A stretch of 64,000 nt of DNA, from NCBI RefSeq assembly GCF_900113665.1, contig NZ_FOQD01000003.1, forward strand, positions 248,001-312,000, given 5' to 3'. The notes under the pieces are model-generated. The model made no database searches and was not told where the DNA came from. It saw only the letters and a list, made by a program, of their open reading frames with translations. The number at the start of each line of letters is the position of its first letter. The stretch's first letter is position 1. Positions 55,676 to 64,000 of this stretch are shown here, piece after piece. The position numbers and the translations under genes are program-made. The DNA is from Planctomicrobium piriforme (GTDB lineage Bacteria > Planctomycetota > Planctomycetia > Planctomycetales > Planctomycetaceae).

Positions 55676-55939
55676 CTAGAAATTATCCATCAGACCGGCG
55701 CTGGCGCGGGCGATGACGTGGGCGGAGATGATTTCTCCGACCTTGGCTCCGGCTGCGGCTCCGGCGTCAACCGAGGCGCGGACCGAGCCGACGTCGCCGC
55801 GGATGATGGTCGTGATAAAGGCATTGCCGATGTTCAGCTGTTTGACGAGCGTCACATTGGCGGACTTCAGCATCGCATCGCTGGCTTCGATGGCCGCGAT
55901 GAGACCTTTGGTTTCGACAAGTCCAATGGCATCATTCAT
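55676..55939 (-). CDS. BMC-H shell protein, copy 2
   Basis: Hexameric shell protein of 87 aa from the ATG at 55939: NDAIGLVETKGLIAAIEASD, MLKSANVTLVKQLNIGNAFITTIIRGDVGSVRASVDAGAAAG (read in parts). Ends with VIARASAGLMDNF. One of two BMC-H proteins. Confidence 0.95.
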   Translation of the reverse strand: MNDAIGLVETKGLIAAIEASDAMLKSANVTLVKQLNIGNAFITTIIRGDVGSVRASVDAGAAAGAKVGEIISAHVIARASAGLMDNF

Positions 55940-56073
55940 GACACAATTTCCTGGATCGACAACACAGTGTCGCAAGTTCATTTCGGGAAGGGGGGAGCGG
56001 TCGGTAGCTGATTGCTCAATTCGAAGTGACGATGGAACCGGACGAGCGCGTCATGCAGGCTGAAGAGCAATCG

Positions 56074-56105
56074 CCTCAACCTTCAACGCCTCAACCTTCA
56101 ACCAT
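56074..56105. repeat. Heptamer array (CTCAACC family)
   Basis: CTCAACC, TTCAACG, (C)CTCAACC and TTCAACC, 2 nt from the stop codon of BMC-H copy 1. Vocabulary of cassette 3; one unit is 8 nt. Confidence 0.85.
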
Positions 56106-56107
56106 CA

Positions 56108-56398
<291 letters not shown>

Positions 56399-56420
56399 TG
56401 CAGTTCTCCAGAATATGTAG

Positions 56421-56500
56421 AGTTGTCAGTCGTCAGTTTTCAGTTATCAGTGCAACAGGATCAGCCTTACTAAAAACTGATCACTGATGACTGACAACTA
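56421..56500. repeat. Heptamer arms in inverted orientation without a gene
   Basis: Left GTTGTCA, GTCGTCA, GTTTTCA, GTTATCA; right ACTGATC, ACTGATG, ACTGACA. The arms are complementary with a short spacer. The right arm reaches the PduL stop codon (CTA). This looks like a cassette lacking the S23 gene. Confidence 0.92.
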
Positions 56501-57214
56501 CTTGTGGCATCCGCAGCTACCGCCAGCCGACTTGAGGAGTTCGACCTTCGTCGCCTTGGTCAGATTGACTGCGTTGCCTTCGTCAGTATCGAGATGGACT
56601 TCCAGTTTGATCTTGTCGTCGCCGCCGCGGACCGCGAGGTCTTCCAGAATGGTCGAGCAGCCGGGCGAGGTGATTTTGAGTTGCATCAGTTCGCCGTTCT
56701 TCACGCCGTACCAGGCCATGTCGGCCGGAGACATGTGAACGTGCCGCATGGCGCGAATGACCCCTTCCTTGAGTTCCAGACTTCCCTTCGGGCCCACCAG
56801 CAGGCAGCCGGGCGTGCCGGCCACATCGCCGCTGATGCGGACCGGGAGATCGAGCCCCAGCGAGATGGAGTCGGTAAAGGCGAGCTCGACTTGAGACGCA
56901 CCGCGGGAGGGCCCGAGGACGCGAACTTCCGGAAGCATGCGGCGCCGGGGACCGACGACGGCAATGGTTTCTTCGGCGGCGTAGTAGCCTTTCTGATACA
57001 GCCATTTGGTCGGCTTCAGCTTGTGGCCTTTGCCGAACAGAATCTCGATGTGTTCGTCGGTCAGGTGGCAGTGACGGGCCGAGATATTGACGAGCAGGGG
57101 ATTCGGGGCCTTCGACGGCACTGCGGCTGCGGGACGCAGGTGCTTCGCCAGCACGGTCCGTACAACGCGTTCGATGTCTTCTTTCGCCAGACCTGCAATG
57201 TCGACAGCTGACAT
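56498..57214 (-). CDS. pduL: Phosphate propanoyltransferase PduL
   Basis: Zinc phosphotransacylase of about 238 aa that turns acyl-CoA to acyl phosphate and frees CoA inside the shell. N-terminal encapsulation peptide KEDIERVVRTVLAKHLR. First PduL half VNISARHCHLTDEHIEILFG (zinc His/Cys), second half MRHVHMSPADMAWYGVKNG with HxH. Ends with CGCHK. The ATG at 57214 is favoured over GTG 57223, with AGGGGAAAG about 9 nt upstream. Confidence 0.95.
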   Translation of the reverse strand: MSAVDIAGLAKEDIERVVRTVLAKHLRPAAAVPSKAPNPLLVNISARHCHLTDEHIEILFGKGHKLKPTKWLYQKGYYAAEETIAVVGPRRRMLPEVRVLGPSRGASQVELAFTDSISLGLDLPVRISGDVAGTPGCLLVGPKGSLELKEGVIRAMRHVHMSPADMAWYGVKNGELMQLKITSPGCSTILEDLAVRGGDDKIKLEVHLDTDEGNAVNLTKATKVELLKSAGGSCGCHK

Positions 57215-57242
57215 ATGTGCCACTTTCCCCTGAGCCTGCCGC

Positions 57243-58019
57243 TTATTTCGCCGTGACGCGGGCCGAATCGTCCACCACGATCAGATCAATTCCGACCGCT
57301 CGCAACCGCCCTTGCCATTCTTCCGAAATCCCGGCGTCCACAATCAGCCGGTGAATATTTTCCAGTCCGCACAGCCGCACGAGTTCCGAATGCCCGAGCT
57401 TGGTGCTGTCGGCGACGACAATGATTTCGTCGGCCGAGGCCATCATCTGGCGTTCAGCTTCCACCAGCAGCGAGTTCGAATTGAACAAGCCTGCCGGAGT
57501 GATTCCTCCGACCCCCATAATCAACCGTCGGGCATGAATCTGTCGCAGGGCCGCGACAGTCAATTCTCCGAGCGCGACCCCTGTTTTCGGGTACAGGTAT
57601 CCGCCCAGAAACACCACTTCGAGATCTGCGACCCCCACCAGGTGGTTGACGATCGGCAGAGAATTGGTCACCACCTGAAGCGATTTACCGGCGAGATGCC
57701 GGGCGACTTCGAGAGTGGTCGTCCCCCCGTCCAAAATGATCGTCTCACTGGTGCCGACAAGATCAGCCGCGACCTTGCCGATCTTCTGTTTCTCCCGAAC
57801 CGCCAGACTGCGACGATCATCAAAACCGGAGAGAGACTCGCCGACGAACGCCGCGCCACCCCTGGTGCGGCGAATTTGTCCTAAACTTTCAAGATATTCC
57901 AGATCTCTTCGCGCAGTCGATTCGCTGACTTCAATCTCTTCCGTAATCTCACGGAGAGACACAAACCCTTTGTTTTCAACGAGAAGCAAGATGCCTTGGC
58001 GTCTTTGATCCAGCAGCAT
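57243..58019 (-). CDS. DeoR family transcriptional regulator of the BMC locus
   Basis: Repressor of 258 aa. HTH (FVSLREITEEIEVSESTARRDLEYLESLGQIRRTRGGA, read in parts) and a C-terminal sugar-phosphate sensor (DGGTTTLEVARHLAGKSLQVVTNS, VFLGGYLYPKTGVALG). First gene of the strand, so probably autoregulating and sensing a fucose/rhamnose phosphate. ATG at 58019 with GGGAG 9 nt upstream. Confidence 0.93.
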   Translation of the reverse strand: MLLDQRRQGILLLVENKGFVSLREITEEIEVSESTARRDLEYLESLGQIRRTRGGAAFVGESLSGFDDRRSLAVREKQKIGKVAADLVGTSETIILDGGTTTLEVARHLAGKSLQVVTNSLPIVNHLVGVADLEVVFLGGYLYPKTGVALGELTVAALRQIHARRLIMGVGGITPAGLFNSNSLLVEAERQMMASADEIIVVADSTKLGHSELVRLCGLENIHRLIVDAGISEEWQGRLRAVGIDLIVVDDSARVTAK

Positions 58020-58085
58020 CCAAGTTTCTCCCACCTTCCCTGGACGCTTAGAGCGCCAACCCTGAGTCAATCCTAGCTCTCGTTC

Positions 58086-58113
58086 ATGACGCTTTTCAAC
58101 CGATATGCGTCAT
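58086..58113. promoter_or_regulatory. Inverted repeat in the BMC/MoxR divergent promoter region
   Basis: ATGACGC (58086-58092) and GCGTCAT (58107-58113), half sites 21 bp apart, two helical turns. A possible operator for the DeoR-type regulator. Confidence 0.45.
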
Positions 58114-58206
58114 TATCTTCCAAAACATTTCATTCGCCGAGGATTGGTGACCTTCGCGGCCCCCTGCTAGAATCCATTGACGAGAAAATCGTCGGCGGGA
58201 GATCCC

Positions 58207-59307
58207 TTGGCTTCCGCATCAAACCGCGTTGAATCGGCCGCCTCTCACAAGGGGGAATGGTCAGAGTCCAAAAAGTCGGTACGAATGGAATATTCGGCGA
58301 TTACCGGAAAACCTTCAGAACGGGACATCCCCCGACCGCAACATCCCGCGTCTCCGGTCACTCCGGACACGGAAGTGGCTGTTTTGAAGGCGGGGCTGGC
58401 CCGGCTGAAGCAAAATCTGGCCGGAATCATCCGCGGCAAGGAAGACACCATCGAAATCCTGCTGATCGGTCTCTTGGCCGGCGGTTCGATTCTGATGGAA
58501 GACGTGCCAGGCGTTGGGAAAACGACCCTCGCAAAAGCGCTGGCGCTCTCGTTGGATGCCGACTTCCGCCGCGTGCAGTTCACGCCCGACCTGCTTCCCT
58601 CGGACATTCTGGGGGCGTCGATCTACAACCCCGTCGATGGCTCCTTCACGTTCAAGAAGGGGCCCATTTTCAGCAGTATTCTGCTGGCGGACGAAATCAA
58701 TCGCGCCTCGCCCCGTACGCAATCCGCACTGCTCGAGGCGATGAGCGAAGGTCAGGCCACGATCGAAGGGGTCCGCTACCGGCTGCCGCACCCGTTCTTT
58801 GTGCTGGCCACGCAGAATCCGGTCGACTTTCATGGCACTTATCCATTGCCGGAAGCACAGCTCGACCGCTTTCTGGTTCAACTGAAAGTCGGCTACCCCG
58901 ACCGGAAGATGGAAATCGAAATTCTCTATGACCGGGCGACGACCGGAGACGTCGAAATCGAGCCGGTTCTGACAATGGCCCAGGTTGCCGCGCTGCAGGC
59001 GGATGTCCGCCGCGTCAAAGTGGAACGGAGCATTGCGGAATATCTGGTCGACCTGGTCGCCCGAACCCGTCAGCATCCGCTGCTGAAGCTGGGAGTCAGC
59101 CCCCGCGGATCCTTAATGTTTTTCCGCGCGGTGCAGGCTTGTGCGTATATTTCTGAAAGAAATTATGTGCTGCCGGATGATGTGCAGCGGATGGCGGGCT
59201 GCGTGCTGGCTCATCGGCTGGTGCTGACTCCCAAAGCCCGTTACGGCAGCATCACCAAAGAACAGATCATCGAAGAGATCGTCAAGCAGTTTCCGGTGCC
59301 TGCATGA
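58207..59307 (+). CDS. MoxR family AAA ATPase
   Basis: AAA ATPase with Walker A EDVPGVGKTTLAKAL, Walker B ILLADEINRASPRTQSALLEAM (read in parts) and sensor 1 FVLATQNPVDFHGTYPLPEAQLDRF. MoxR proteins act as chaperones for partners such as DUF58/VWA proteins. The start is unclear: TTG 58207 has GGGAG upstream; ATG 58285 and TTG 58177 are alternatives. It overlaps DUF58 by ATGA. Confidence 0.9.
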   Translation: MASASNRVESAASHKGEWSESKKSVRMEYSAITGKPSERDIPRPQHPASPVTPDTEVAVLKAGLARLKQNLAGIIRGKEDTIEILLIGLLAGGSILMEDVPGVGKTTLAKALALSLDADFRRVQFTPDLLPSDILGASIYNPVDGSFTFKKGPIFSSILLADEINRASPRTQSALLEAMSEGQATIEGVRYRLPHPFFVLATQNPVDFHGTYPLPEAQLDRFLVQLKVGYPDRKMEIEILYDRATTGDVEIEPVLTMAQVAALQADVRRVKVERSIAEYLVDLVARTRQHPLLKLGVSPRGSLMFFRAVQACAYISERNYVLPDDVQRMAGCVLAHRLVLTPKARYGSITKEQIIEEIVKQFPVPA

Positions 59308-60542
59308 AACACCGCCCGAGCTGGCTGGGCAAAAAAATTCGGTACTTCTTTCAGTACCGACTGACACCAGTCGGCCAGATGGCGGTGTTTCTGATGTTTC
59401 TGAGCGCCAGCGGAATCATCACCGTCGAGATTCCGATTTACCAGATGTTCTGCGGTATTGTGGCGCTCTTTGGCGTGGTTGAGTTCTGCGGAACCCTGTT
59501 TCGTCCGCGCCTGAAAGTGACCGCGACCTTCCCCGAAAAGGTGACCGTCGGCGACACCGCGCTCGGCCTGGTTTCGATTCAGAACATCGGCTACTTCCCG
59601 GCGTGCGACATCATGTGCGGCTGCTTCTTGCTGCCAGAGGGCCTGTCTCACACCAATGCCCGGGCGATGATCCCGTCACTAGCCCGAGGCCAGCAAGCGA
59701 CGCTGCCTGTCGAGATCCTCGGAGAGCGCAGGGGCGAATATCCGATACCGCACATGTCGATTCACAGCACGTTTCCGCTGAACTTCATGCGGATCGGCAG
59801 CGCGAATGTCCCGGTCAACAAGCTGACCGTCGTCCCCAGCTTTCATCGTCTCGAACAGCTCGACATCCCGATCTCGCACCGCTACCAGCATGGCGGGATG
59901 TTGCTCGAATCGCGATCCGGCAATGCGGCCGAGTACGTCGGCAACCGCGAATACATTCCCGGTGAGCCGACCAAGCGGCTCGACTTCCGCGCCTGGGCCC
60001 GAGTGGGCAAGCCGGTCGTCAGAGAGTACCAGGAAGAGTTCTGTTCACGGGTGGCGATCGTCCTCGACACGCATGTCGAACCTCGCTGGCCATTTCCGCC
60101 GCGACAGGCGCTACAGGAACTCGAAGCGGCGATCAGTCTGACGGCGGCCGTGGCCGACTCCCTGACCCACATGGGTACTACGATCGAACTGTTTGCGGCG
60201 GGCCCGGACCTGTTCTTCTTTCAGACCGCCGATGCCCAGTTCACATCGTTCGAATCCATCCTGGAAATTCTGGCGAGCATCGAACCGACGCGACACAATC
60301 CGTTCGACCAGCTCACACCAGCCATCAGCGAGTCGCTGGAATCGACATCAGTCGTGATCTGTCTCTTCACCGACTGGGATGAAACTCGCGAAATGCTGGT
60401 CAATCAGATCATTCGCAGCGGTTGTGCACTGCGGGTGCTGCTGGTCCGCGAGCGACCGCCGACGCGACCGTTTCCTCACGACGAATACTACACAGCCTTG
60501 TCGCCAGCCGACGTGCTGCGGGGGGACGTATGTCTGCTGTAA
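59304..60542 (+). CDS. DUF58 domain protein
   Basis: Protein of 412 aa with two N-terminal membrane helices (VAVFLMFLSASGIITV region), a beta domain (TATFPEKVTVGDTA) and the DUF58 core YVGNREYIPGEPTKRLDFRAWARVGKPVVREY (read in parts), then a VWA-like fold (SRVAIVLDTHVEP) with a partial MIDAS. Operon partner of MoxR and the transglutaminase, the common arrangement. Confidence 0.9.
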   Translation: MKHRPSWLGKKIRYFFQYRLTPVGQMAVFLMFLSASGIITVEIPIYQMFCGIVALFGVVEFCGTLFRPRLKVTATFPEKVTVGDTALGLVSIQNIGYFPACDIMCGCFLLPEGLSHTNARAMIPSLARGQQATLPVEILGERRGEYPIPHMSIHSTFPLNFMRIGSANVPVNKLTVVPSFHRLEQLDIPISHRYQHGGMLLESRSGNAAEYVGNREYIPGEPTKRLDFRAWARVGKPVVREYQEEFCSRVAIVLDTHVEPRWPFPPRQALQELEAAISLTAAVADSLTHMGTTIELFAAGPDLFFFQTADAQFTSFESILEILASIEPTRHNPFDQLTPAISESLESTSVVICLFTDWDETREMLVNQIIRSGCALRVLLVRERPPTRPFPHDEYYTALSPADVLRGDVCLL

Positions 60543-62584
60543 TGTCCACCGTCATCCGCGACTGGGTGGGACTAGGGCGGCTGCCGGGCTGGCAACGCAC
60601 CGCTGCGGTAGGGCTGTTGCTGGTGCAGAACGCAGTTCTCGTGCTGGTGATGAAATCCCACTTGCTGCCAATGGAAGTGCTGGCGCTGGCGGGTTGGTTT
60701 GCGCCGCAATTCAGGCTCGTCTGGCGGTTACCTGTGCCGCTCACGTTCGTGCCTGTGATTCTGTTCTTCCTGATTCGCTGCCGAGTCGGCGCCAGTGACT
60801 TTACGGCAATGGGATTCATCGGGACGGAAGTGGCCTATGAACTCGCGAGCTGTTGCCTGACGGTGCAACTGCTGATGCTGTTCATGAAGCAGTACGAACG
60901 ACGACTGCCAATCTGGTACCTGGCCGTCTCTGGCGCCGGGATGGTGATGGCGGGTGACATTCGAGTCACCGGCGCGCACCGCGAGGCGATGATGTGGCTC
61001 ACCGCGGCTTACCTGGTCTGCTGGGGTGTATTTGCCTCGGCTAGCCGCGAGCCGGTGACAGTCCGTCGCCGCTGGCGCATTTTTCGGATGAGCGCCGTTC
61101 TCGTGATGTTGAGCGTCTCCCTGTTTCTCGGTCGGCAGCTTTCGGTGATCTTTCATCGTCACGAGAACCAGTTGGAACGAGTGATCAGCGAGCTGATTTT
61201 TTCGAACGATCATTCCGAATTCCGCCACGGATTTTCGGGCACGGGGGGTTTGTCGGATGTGACGTCGATGAAACAGGATCACGGCGAAGAGGTGGCCCTG
61301 GAAATCGAAGCCGACTTTCGGCCTGATTACCTGCGAGGTCGGGTCTTCGATCTGTTCTATGGCAACCGCTGGCACATGACGGGCGACTATCGCGCCGTCG
61401 TGTCCCGGACGAATGAATCGAATGTGCGTCCGAACCGTCCTCACGAAAATCTCTTCCTGCTGAGAGATCCGCTGCCTGAAGAGACGCGCACAATGGCGGT
61501 CTGGCCGTTCGAGGAACGGACTTCCGCGCACTGTTTTTCGCCGTTGGGGACCGTGGCGGTCGCCTGCGACGCCAGCCTGCTGAAAGTCGATGCGAACGGG
61601 ATCATCGAACGGTACGCGGAAGACTCCGCGACCTCGTATGTCGTGCTGACGAGCGATGAAGTTCCCCCCGACTATGTCGTCGATCCCAAGTTTGTGCAGA
61701 TCCCCTTTGAGATGGACCCCTACGTTCGGGACCTGGCGCATGCCATCTGTGATGACCATCCGACGCCGACCGGCAAGATGGAAGCGGTTGCCGACTACTT
61801 TCAGACAAACTTCAGCTACGACCGCGATGTCCGAGTTCCCCGCCGGGCCGACCGTCTGGCTTACTTTCTGACCGAACGCATGCCGGCCCACTGCGAGTAC
61901 TTTGCCACCGCAACGGTCCTCCTCTTGCGAATCGCAGGCGTTCCCGCCCGCTATGTCACCGGTTATGTCGTGACGGGAAAGAATGACGTCAACGGCCGCT
62001 GGGTCGCGCGGCGTCAGGATTCCCATGCCTGGGTCGAAGCTTACGACGAGACTCAAAAGAAGTGGATCACTGTCGAGTCGACCCCTGCCACGGGCGTTCC
62101 CAAAGAGGAACCGCAGTCGCGAGGACGCGAACTGTTCGAGGCCATCGTCTCCCTGTGGCATCATCTCAACGAATTCTTTTCGTCGGGCGCGGCCTGGCCG
62201 TTCCTGCAAAAAGCAACGCGTCCGTTGATTGTGATCAGCAGCGTGTTGCTGGTGTTCTACTTTGTCTACCGGCGATGTCGGCGGACGATCATCCCCAACT
62301 GGATCGAAGCTCGAAAGGTCGTGCCGCTGGCGCGCGAACGGATCCGGATGGACCGCTTTCTCGCAAGCCGTGGATTGGTGCGGACAGCGGATGAGAGCCT
62401 GCTGCACTTTGCCCGTCGGGTCGAAGCAGACAAGCGGCTGACAACGGCGCGGCAGATGGCGGACTGGTATCGCGAGTATGCCTACCTGCGTTTCGGTGAA
62501 ATGCAGGGAGAAGACGAAGGGACTGTTTCAATCATGCGCAACAAGCGAGTGGAGCTCGCCAGACAAACGAAGGTTGTCTCGTGA
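60530..62584 (+). CDS. Transglutaminase-like membrane protein
   Basis: About 684 aa: several N-terminal membrane helices, a periplasmic transglutaminase-like core (catalytic Cys in MPAHCEYFATA, His in RRQDSHAWVEAYD, third residue Glu in WITVESTPATG), one more helix and a cytosolic DUF4129-like tail (ASRGLVRTADESLLHFARRVE). Similar to TgpA. The start at ATG 60530 overlaps the DUF58 stop. GG-rich site before. Confidence 0.88.
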   Translation: MSAVMSTVIRDWVGLGRLPGWQRTAAVGLLLVQNAVLVLVMKSHLLPMEVLALAGWFAPQFRLVWRLPVPLTFVPVILFFLIRCRVGASDFTAMGFIGTEVAYELASCCLTVQLLMLFMKQYERRLPIWYLAVSGAGMVMAGDIRVTGAHREAMMWLTAAYLVCWGVFASASREPVTVRRRWRIFRMSAVLVMLSVSLFLGRQLSVIFHRHENQLERVISELIFSNDHSEFRHGFSGTGGLSDVTSMKQDHGEEVALEIEADFRPDYLRGRVFDLFYGNRWHMTGDYRAVVSRTNESNVRPNRPHENLFLLRDPLPEETRTMAVWPFEERTSAHCFSPLGTVAVACDASLLKVDANGIIERYAEDSATSYVVLTSDEVPPDYVVDPKFVQIPFEMDPYVRDLAHAICDDHPTPTGKMEAVADYFQTNFSYDRDVRVPRRADRLAYFLTERMPAHCEYFATATVLLLRIAGVPARYVTGYVVTGKNDVNGRWVARRQDSHAWVEAYDETQKKWITVESTPATGVPKEEPQSRGRELFEAIVSLWHHLNEFFSSGAAWPFLQKATRPLIVISSVLLVFYFVYRRCRRTIIPNWIEARKVVPLARERIRMDRFLASRGLVRTADESLLHFARRVEADKRLTTARQMADWYREYAYLRFGEMQGEDEGTVSIMRNKRVELARQTKVVS

Positions 62585-62856
62585 CCGCAGCAAATACCAT
62601 CCTGGAGTGGAAGGGCCGGTCGGTCGTCCTCGACCTGATTGCCCCTTACGTTTACATCGGAACTCTGGCAGGCGAAGACTCCCAGTACCTGATTCTCGAA
62701 GATGCCGACGCCCACGATCTGCGCGATTCGAGCACGACGCGCGATCAATATGTGATCGAATGCCTGCGGCACGGCATTGGAGTCAACCGCCGTCGGGTGT
62801 TCGTCCAGAAAACCCAGGTCGTCGGGATCTCACTGCTGGAAGAAGTTGTCCCGTAG
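62581..62856 (+). CDS. Small conserved-looking protein of the MoxR operon
   Basis: Protein of 91 aa from a GTG that overlaps the previous stop (GTGA). VVLDLIAPYVYIGTLAGEDSQYLILEDADAHDL has the alternating strand pattern of small beta-barrel (Sm-like) proteins. No Cys, no membrane part. Operon position suggests a link with MoxR/TGase, otherwise unknown. Confidence 0.7.
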   Translation: MTAANTILEWKGRSVVLDLIAPYVYIGTLAGEDSQYLILEDADAHDLRDSSTTRDQYVIECLRHGIGVNRRRVFVQKTQVVGISLLEEVVP

Positions 62857-62893
62857 CAAAGCCGTGAAGGTTCATTGCCAGCAGGTTCACCTT

Positions 62894-62970
62894 TCGCAAA
62901 TCCGAAGCACGAATATCGAAATCCGAAACAAATTTGTTTCGGATTTCGTGCTTCGGATTTCGAATTTCCC
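62894..62970. repeat. Long palindromic heptamer array (TTCGGAT family)
   Basis: Left arm CCGAAGC, ACGAATA, TCGAAAT, CCGAAAC; right arm TTTCGGA, TTTCGTG, CTTCGGA, TTTCGAA. Near-perfect palindrome centred about 62932, in the gap between convergent genes. Same words as at 24680 and 26046. Confidence 0.92.
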
Positions 62971-62976
62971 TCTGAC

Positions 62977-64000
62977 CTACCGGGTATAGACTGCGGGATC
63001 GATCGGGTCGAAGTCGGCTTTGCGGACTGCCTGTTGTTGAATCGCTTCAGCGGCGGCCTGTTGCAGGGCCGCGCGGCGCTGGGCGGCGGGGCCAATCGAG
63101 CCTTCGGCGATCATCTGCCTCAAGGTGGGCATCAGTTCCATTCGCTGCTCGGGATTGTTCTTGGCGATGAGCATGACGTCGTGGACCACGAAGTTCTCGC
63201 CTTCACGCACCAGCTTGATTTCGGCCAGCACGTTACCGTCGCTGGTTCTGACCACAGTTCCGCCTTCGAACTTTTGCAGTGCGGTCACTTCGTTCATGAG
63301 GGGCCGCTGGAACTGCAGCGCCACGGGCGGCACTTCAGAGAGCTGTCGCCACGCAATCCGGTCGAGTCCTTCGGCCGAGTGGCGGACCAGGGCTGCCAGA
63401 TCTTTGCGGTGCATCGCCGAGGCAAACGCCTGAACTGTGAGCAGCACTTCAAGATTTTCTTTGAGCGAAGTCGGTCGATCCATGGCCGGCAGCAGCACAT
63501 CATCGACGACCATCCAGCCGCGGGCCATGTGCAGTACGAGCGTCATCGGCGTTTCGCCCTGGACGACGGTCACTTCAGACACATCGCCGCGAAACACAGT
63601 CGAGAGGACTTCCATCTCACCCGGTGCGAGTTCAGGATCAGGCATGATGGCGAAGAAGCTCGCTTCCGGCCGGTTCCAGACGCGGTCGTTGAAGTTCGAT
63701 GACGAGAGTTCTTTGAGCTTGGTCATGTCGCGGTCGCGCAGGGCCGCCACATACAGGTGGACGACCGCATGCGTGAGAAACACGGAGGACATCCGACGAA
63801 CGTCTTTGTCACCTTTTTCAAAAAGGGTCACTTCGTCCACGCGGAACTCAGCCAGACCTTTGCTGCCGTCTTCTTTCAGCGGCTCTTCTTCACGCAGCGT
63901 GAGCATGAAGGTCTGATCTTTGTCGTGCAGCAATAGTTCCACGCGTTTGACCGTTTGAGTGCCGTCGGTGAACTGGCGGGCTTCATAGGCGTCGGCCAGC
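62977..64000 (-). CDS. Unknown protein, 5' end outside the window
   Basis: At least 340 codons, open to the window edge (reading LADAYEARQFTDGTQTVKRV upstream of a GTG at 63942). All-soluble mixed fold with repeated patterns: YVAALRDRDMTKLKELSS and ASAMHRKDLAALVRHSAEGLD look like two related helical-cystatin-like units, and GETPMTLVLHMARGWMVVDD and GNVLAEIKLVREGENFVVHD like their paired strands. Ends with a Gln/Ala-rich helix. No family recognised. Likely exported, but the N-terminus is missing. Confidence 0.8.
   Translation of the reverse strand, partial: LADAYEARQFTDGTQTVKRVELLLHDKDQTFMLTLREEEPLKEDGSKGLAEFRVDEVTLFEKGDKDVRRMSSVFLTHAVVHLYVAALRDRDMTKLKELSSSNFNDRVWNRPEASFFAIMPDPELAPGEMEVLSTVFRGDVSEVTVVQGETPMTLVLHMARGWMVVDDVLLPAMDRPTSLKENLEVLLTVQAFASAMHRKDLAALVRHSAEGLDRIAWRQLSEVPPVALQFQRPLMNEVTALQKFEGGTVVRTSDGNVLAEIKLVREGENFVVHDVMLIAKNNPEQRMELMPTLRQMIAEGSIGPAAQRRAALQQAAAEAIQQQAVRKADFDPIDPAVYTR

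Noticed and set aside
60728..62407. Long open frame antisense to the transglutaminase gene
   Set aside because: The plus-strand gene has clear membrane and catalytic motifs; the antisense frame has none.

Overview
The window is a chromosomal segment of a planctomycete (Planctomycetota). The evidence is a bacterial microcompartment (BMC) locus with the gene content of the planctomycete/verrucomicrobial (PVM) type, a secreted protein with the planctomycete domain style known as TIGR03067, a repeat protein whose leader ends in a LExRxLLT-like motif, an Uma2-family gene, and two unusually long signal peptidases. No rRNA, tRNA or CRISPR was found.

Layout. 1-4001: end of an exopolysaccharide cluster (sulfotransferase and two O-antigen ligase/polymerase-like membrane proteins). 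4076-8000: two divergent type I signal peptidases, each with a zinc-ribbon insertion and a large extra domain. 8185-10194: repeat surface protein. 10381-14052: dnaE. 14384-18639: opgG, an unknown gene and opgH (periplasmic glucan synthesis), closed by a strong terminator. 20090-24345: phage-derived packaging module (HTH, ParB-like, ABC-ATPase/acetyltransferase split by a frameshift, small and large terminase). 24740-28297: PaaK-like ligase, secreted unknown protein, HDOD protein. 28419-34613: gltD and gltB. 34696-42453: Uma2, LysR, gatB, a phosphatase, a toxin-antitoxin pair, a methyltransferase and a secreted FAD oxidoreductase. 42538-44800: two phage tail-type genes. 45035-47680: clpB. 47725-58019 (minus strand): the BMC locus, transcribed from a DeoR-type regulator through PduL, two BMC-H shell proteins, acetate kinase, three EutN/CcmL pentamer proteins, aldehyde dehydrogenase and a class II aldolase. 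This set fits conversion of lactaldehyde from fucose or rhamnose phosphate to propionyl-phosphate and ATP. 58207-62856: MoxR, DUF58, transglutaminase and a small gene in an overlapping operon. 62977 to the end: a gene running off the window.

The most striking signal is not a gene family alone. Many intergenic gaps hold arrays of 7-bp words in strict 7-nt register. Inside the BMC locus, four small four-helix-bundle (S23/23S rRNA intervening-sequence protein-like) genes are each flanked on both sides by such arrays, with the same words in inverted orientation. Each of the four cassettes has its own vocabulary. The cassettes fill the space from the stop codon of one gene to the next gene. Orphan arrays elsewhere, including an in-frame insertion in dnaE, reuse three of these four vocabularies. 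I read this as a candidate mobile or repeat-generating element family (S23 gene plus inverted heptamer arms, and gene-less derivatives). The mechanism is unknown, and this reading is inference from sequence pattern only.
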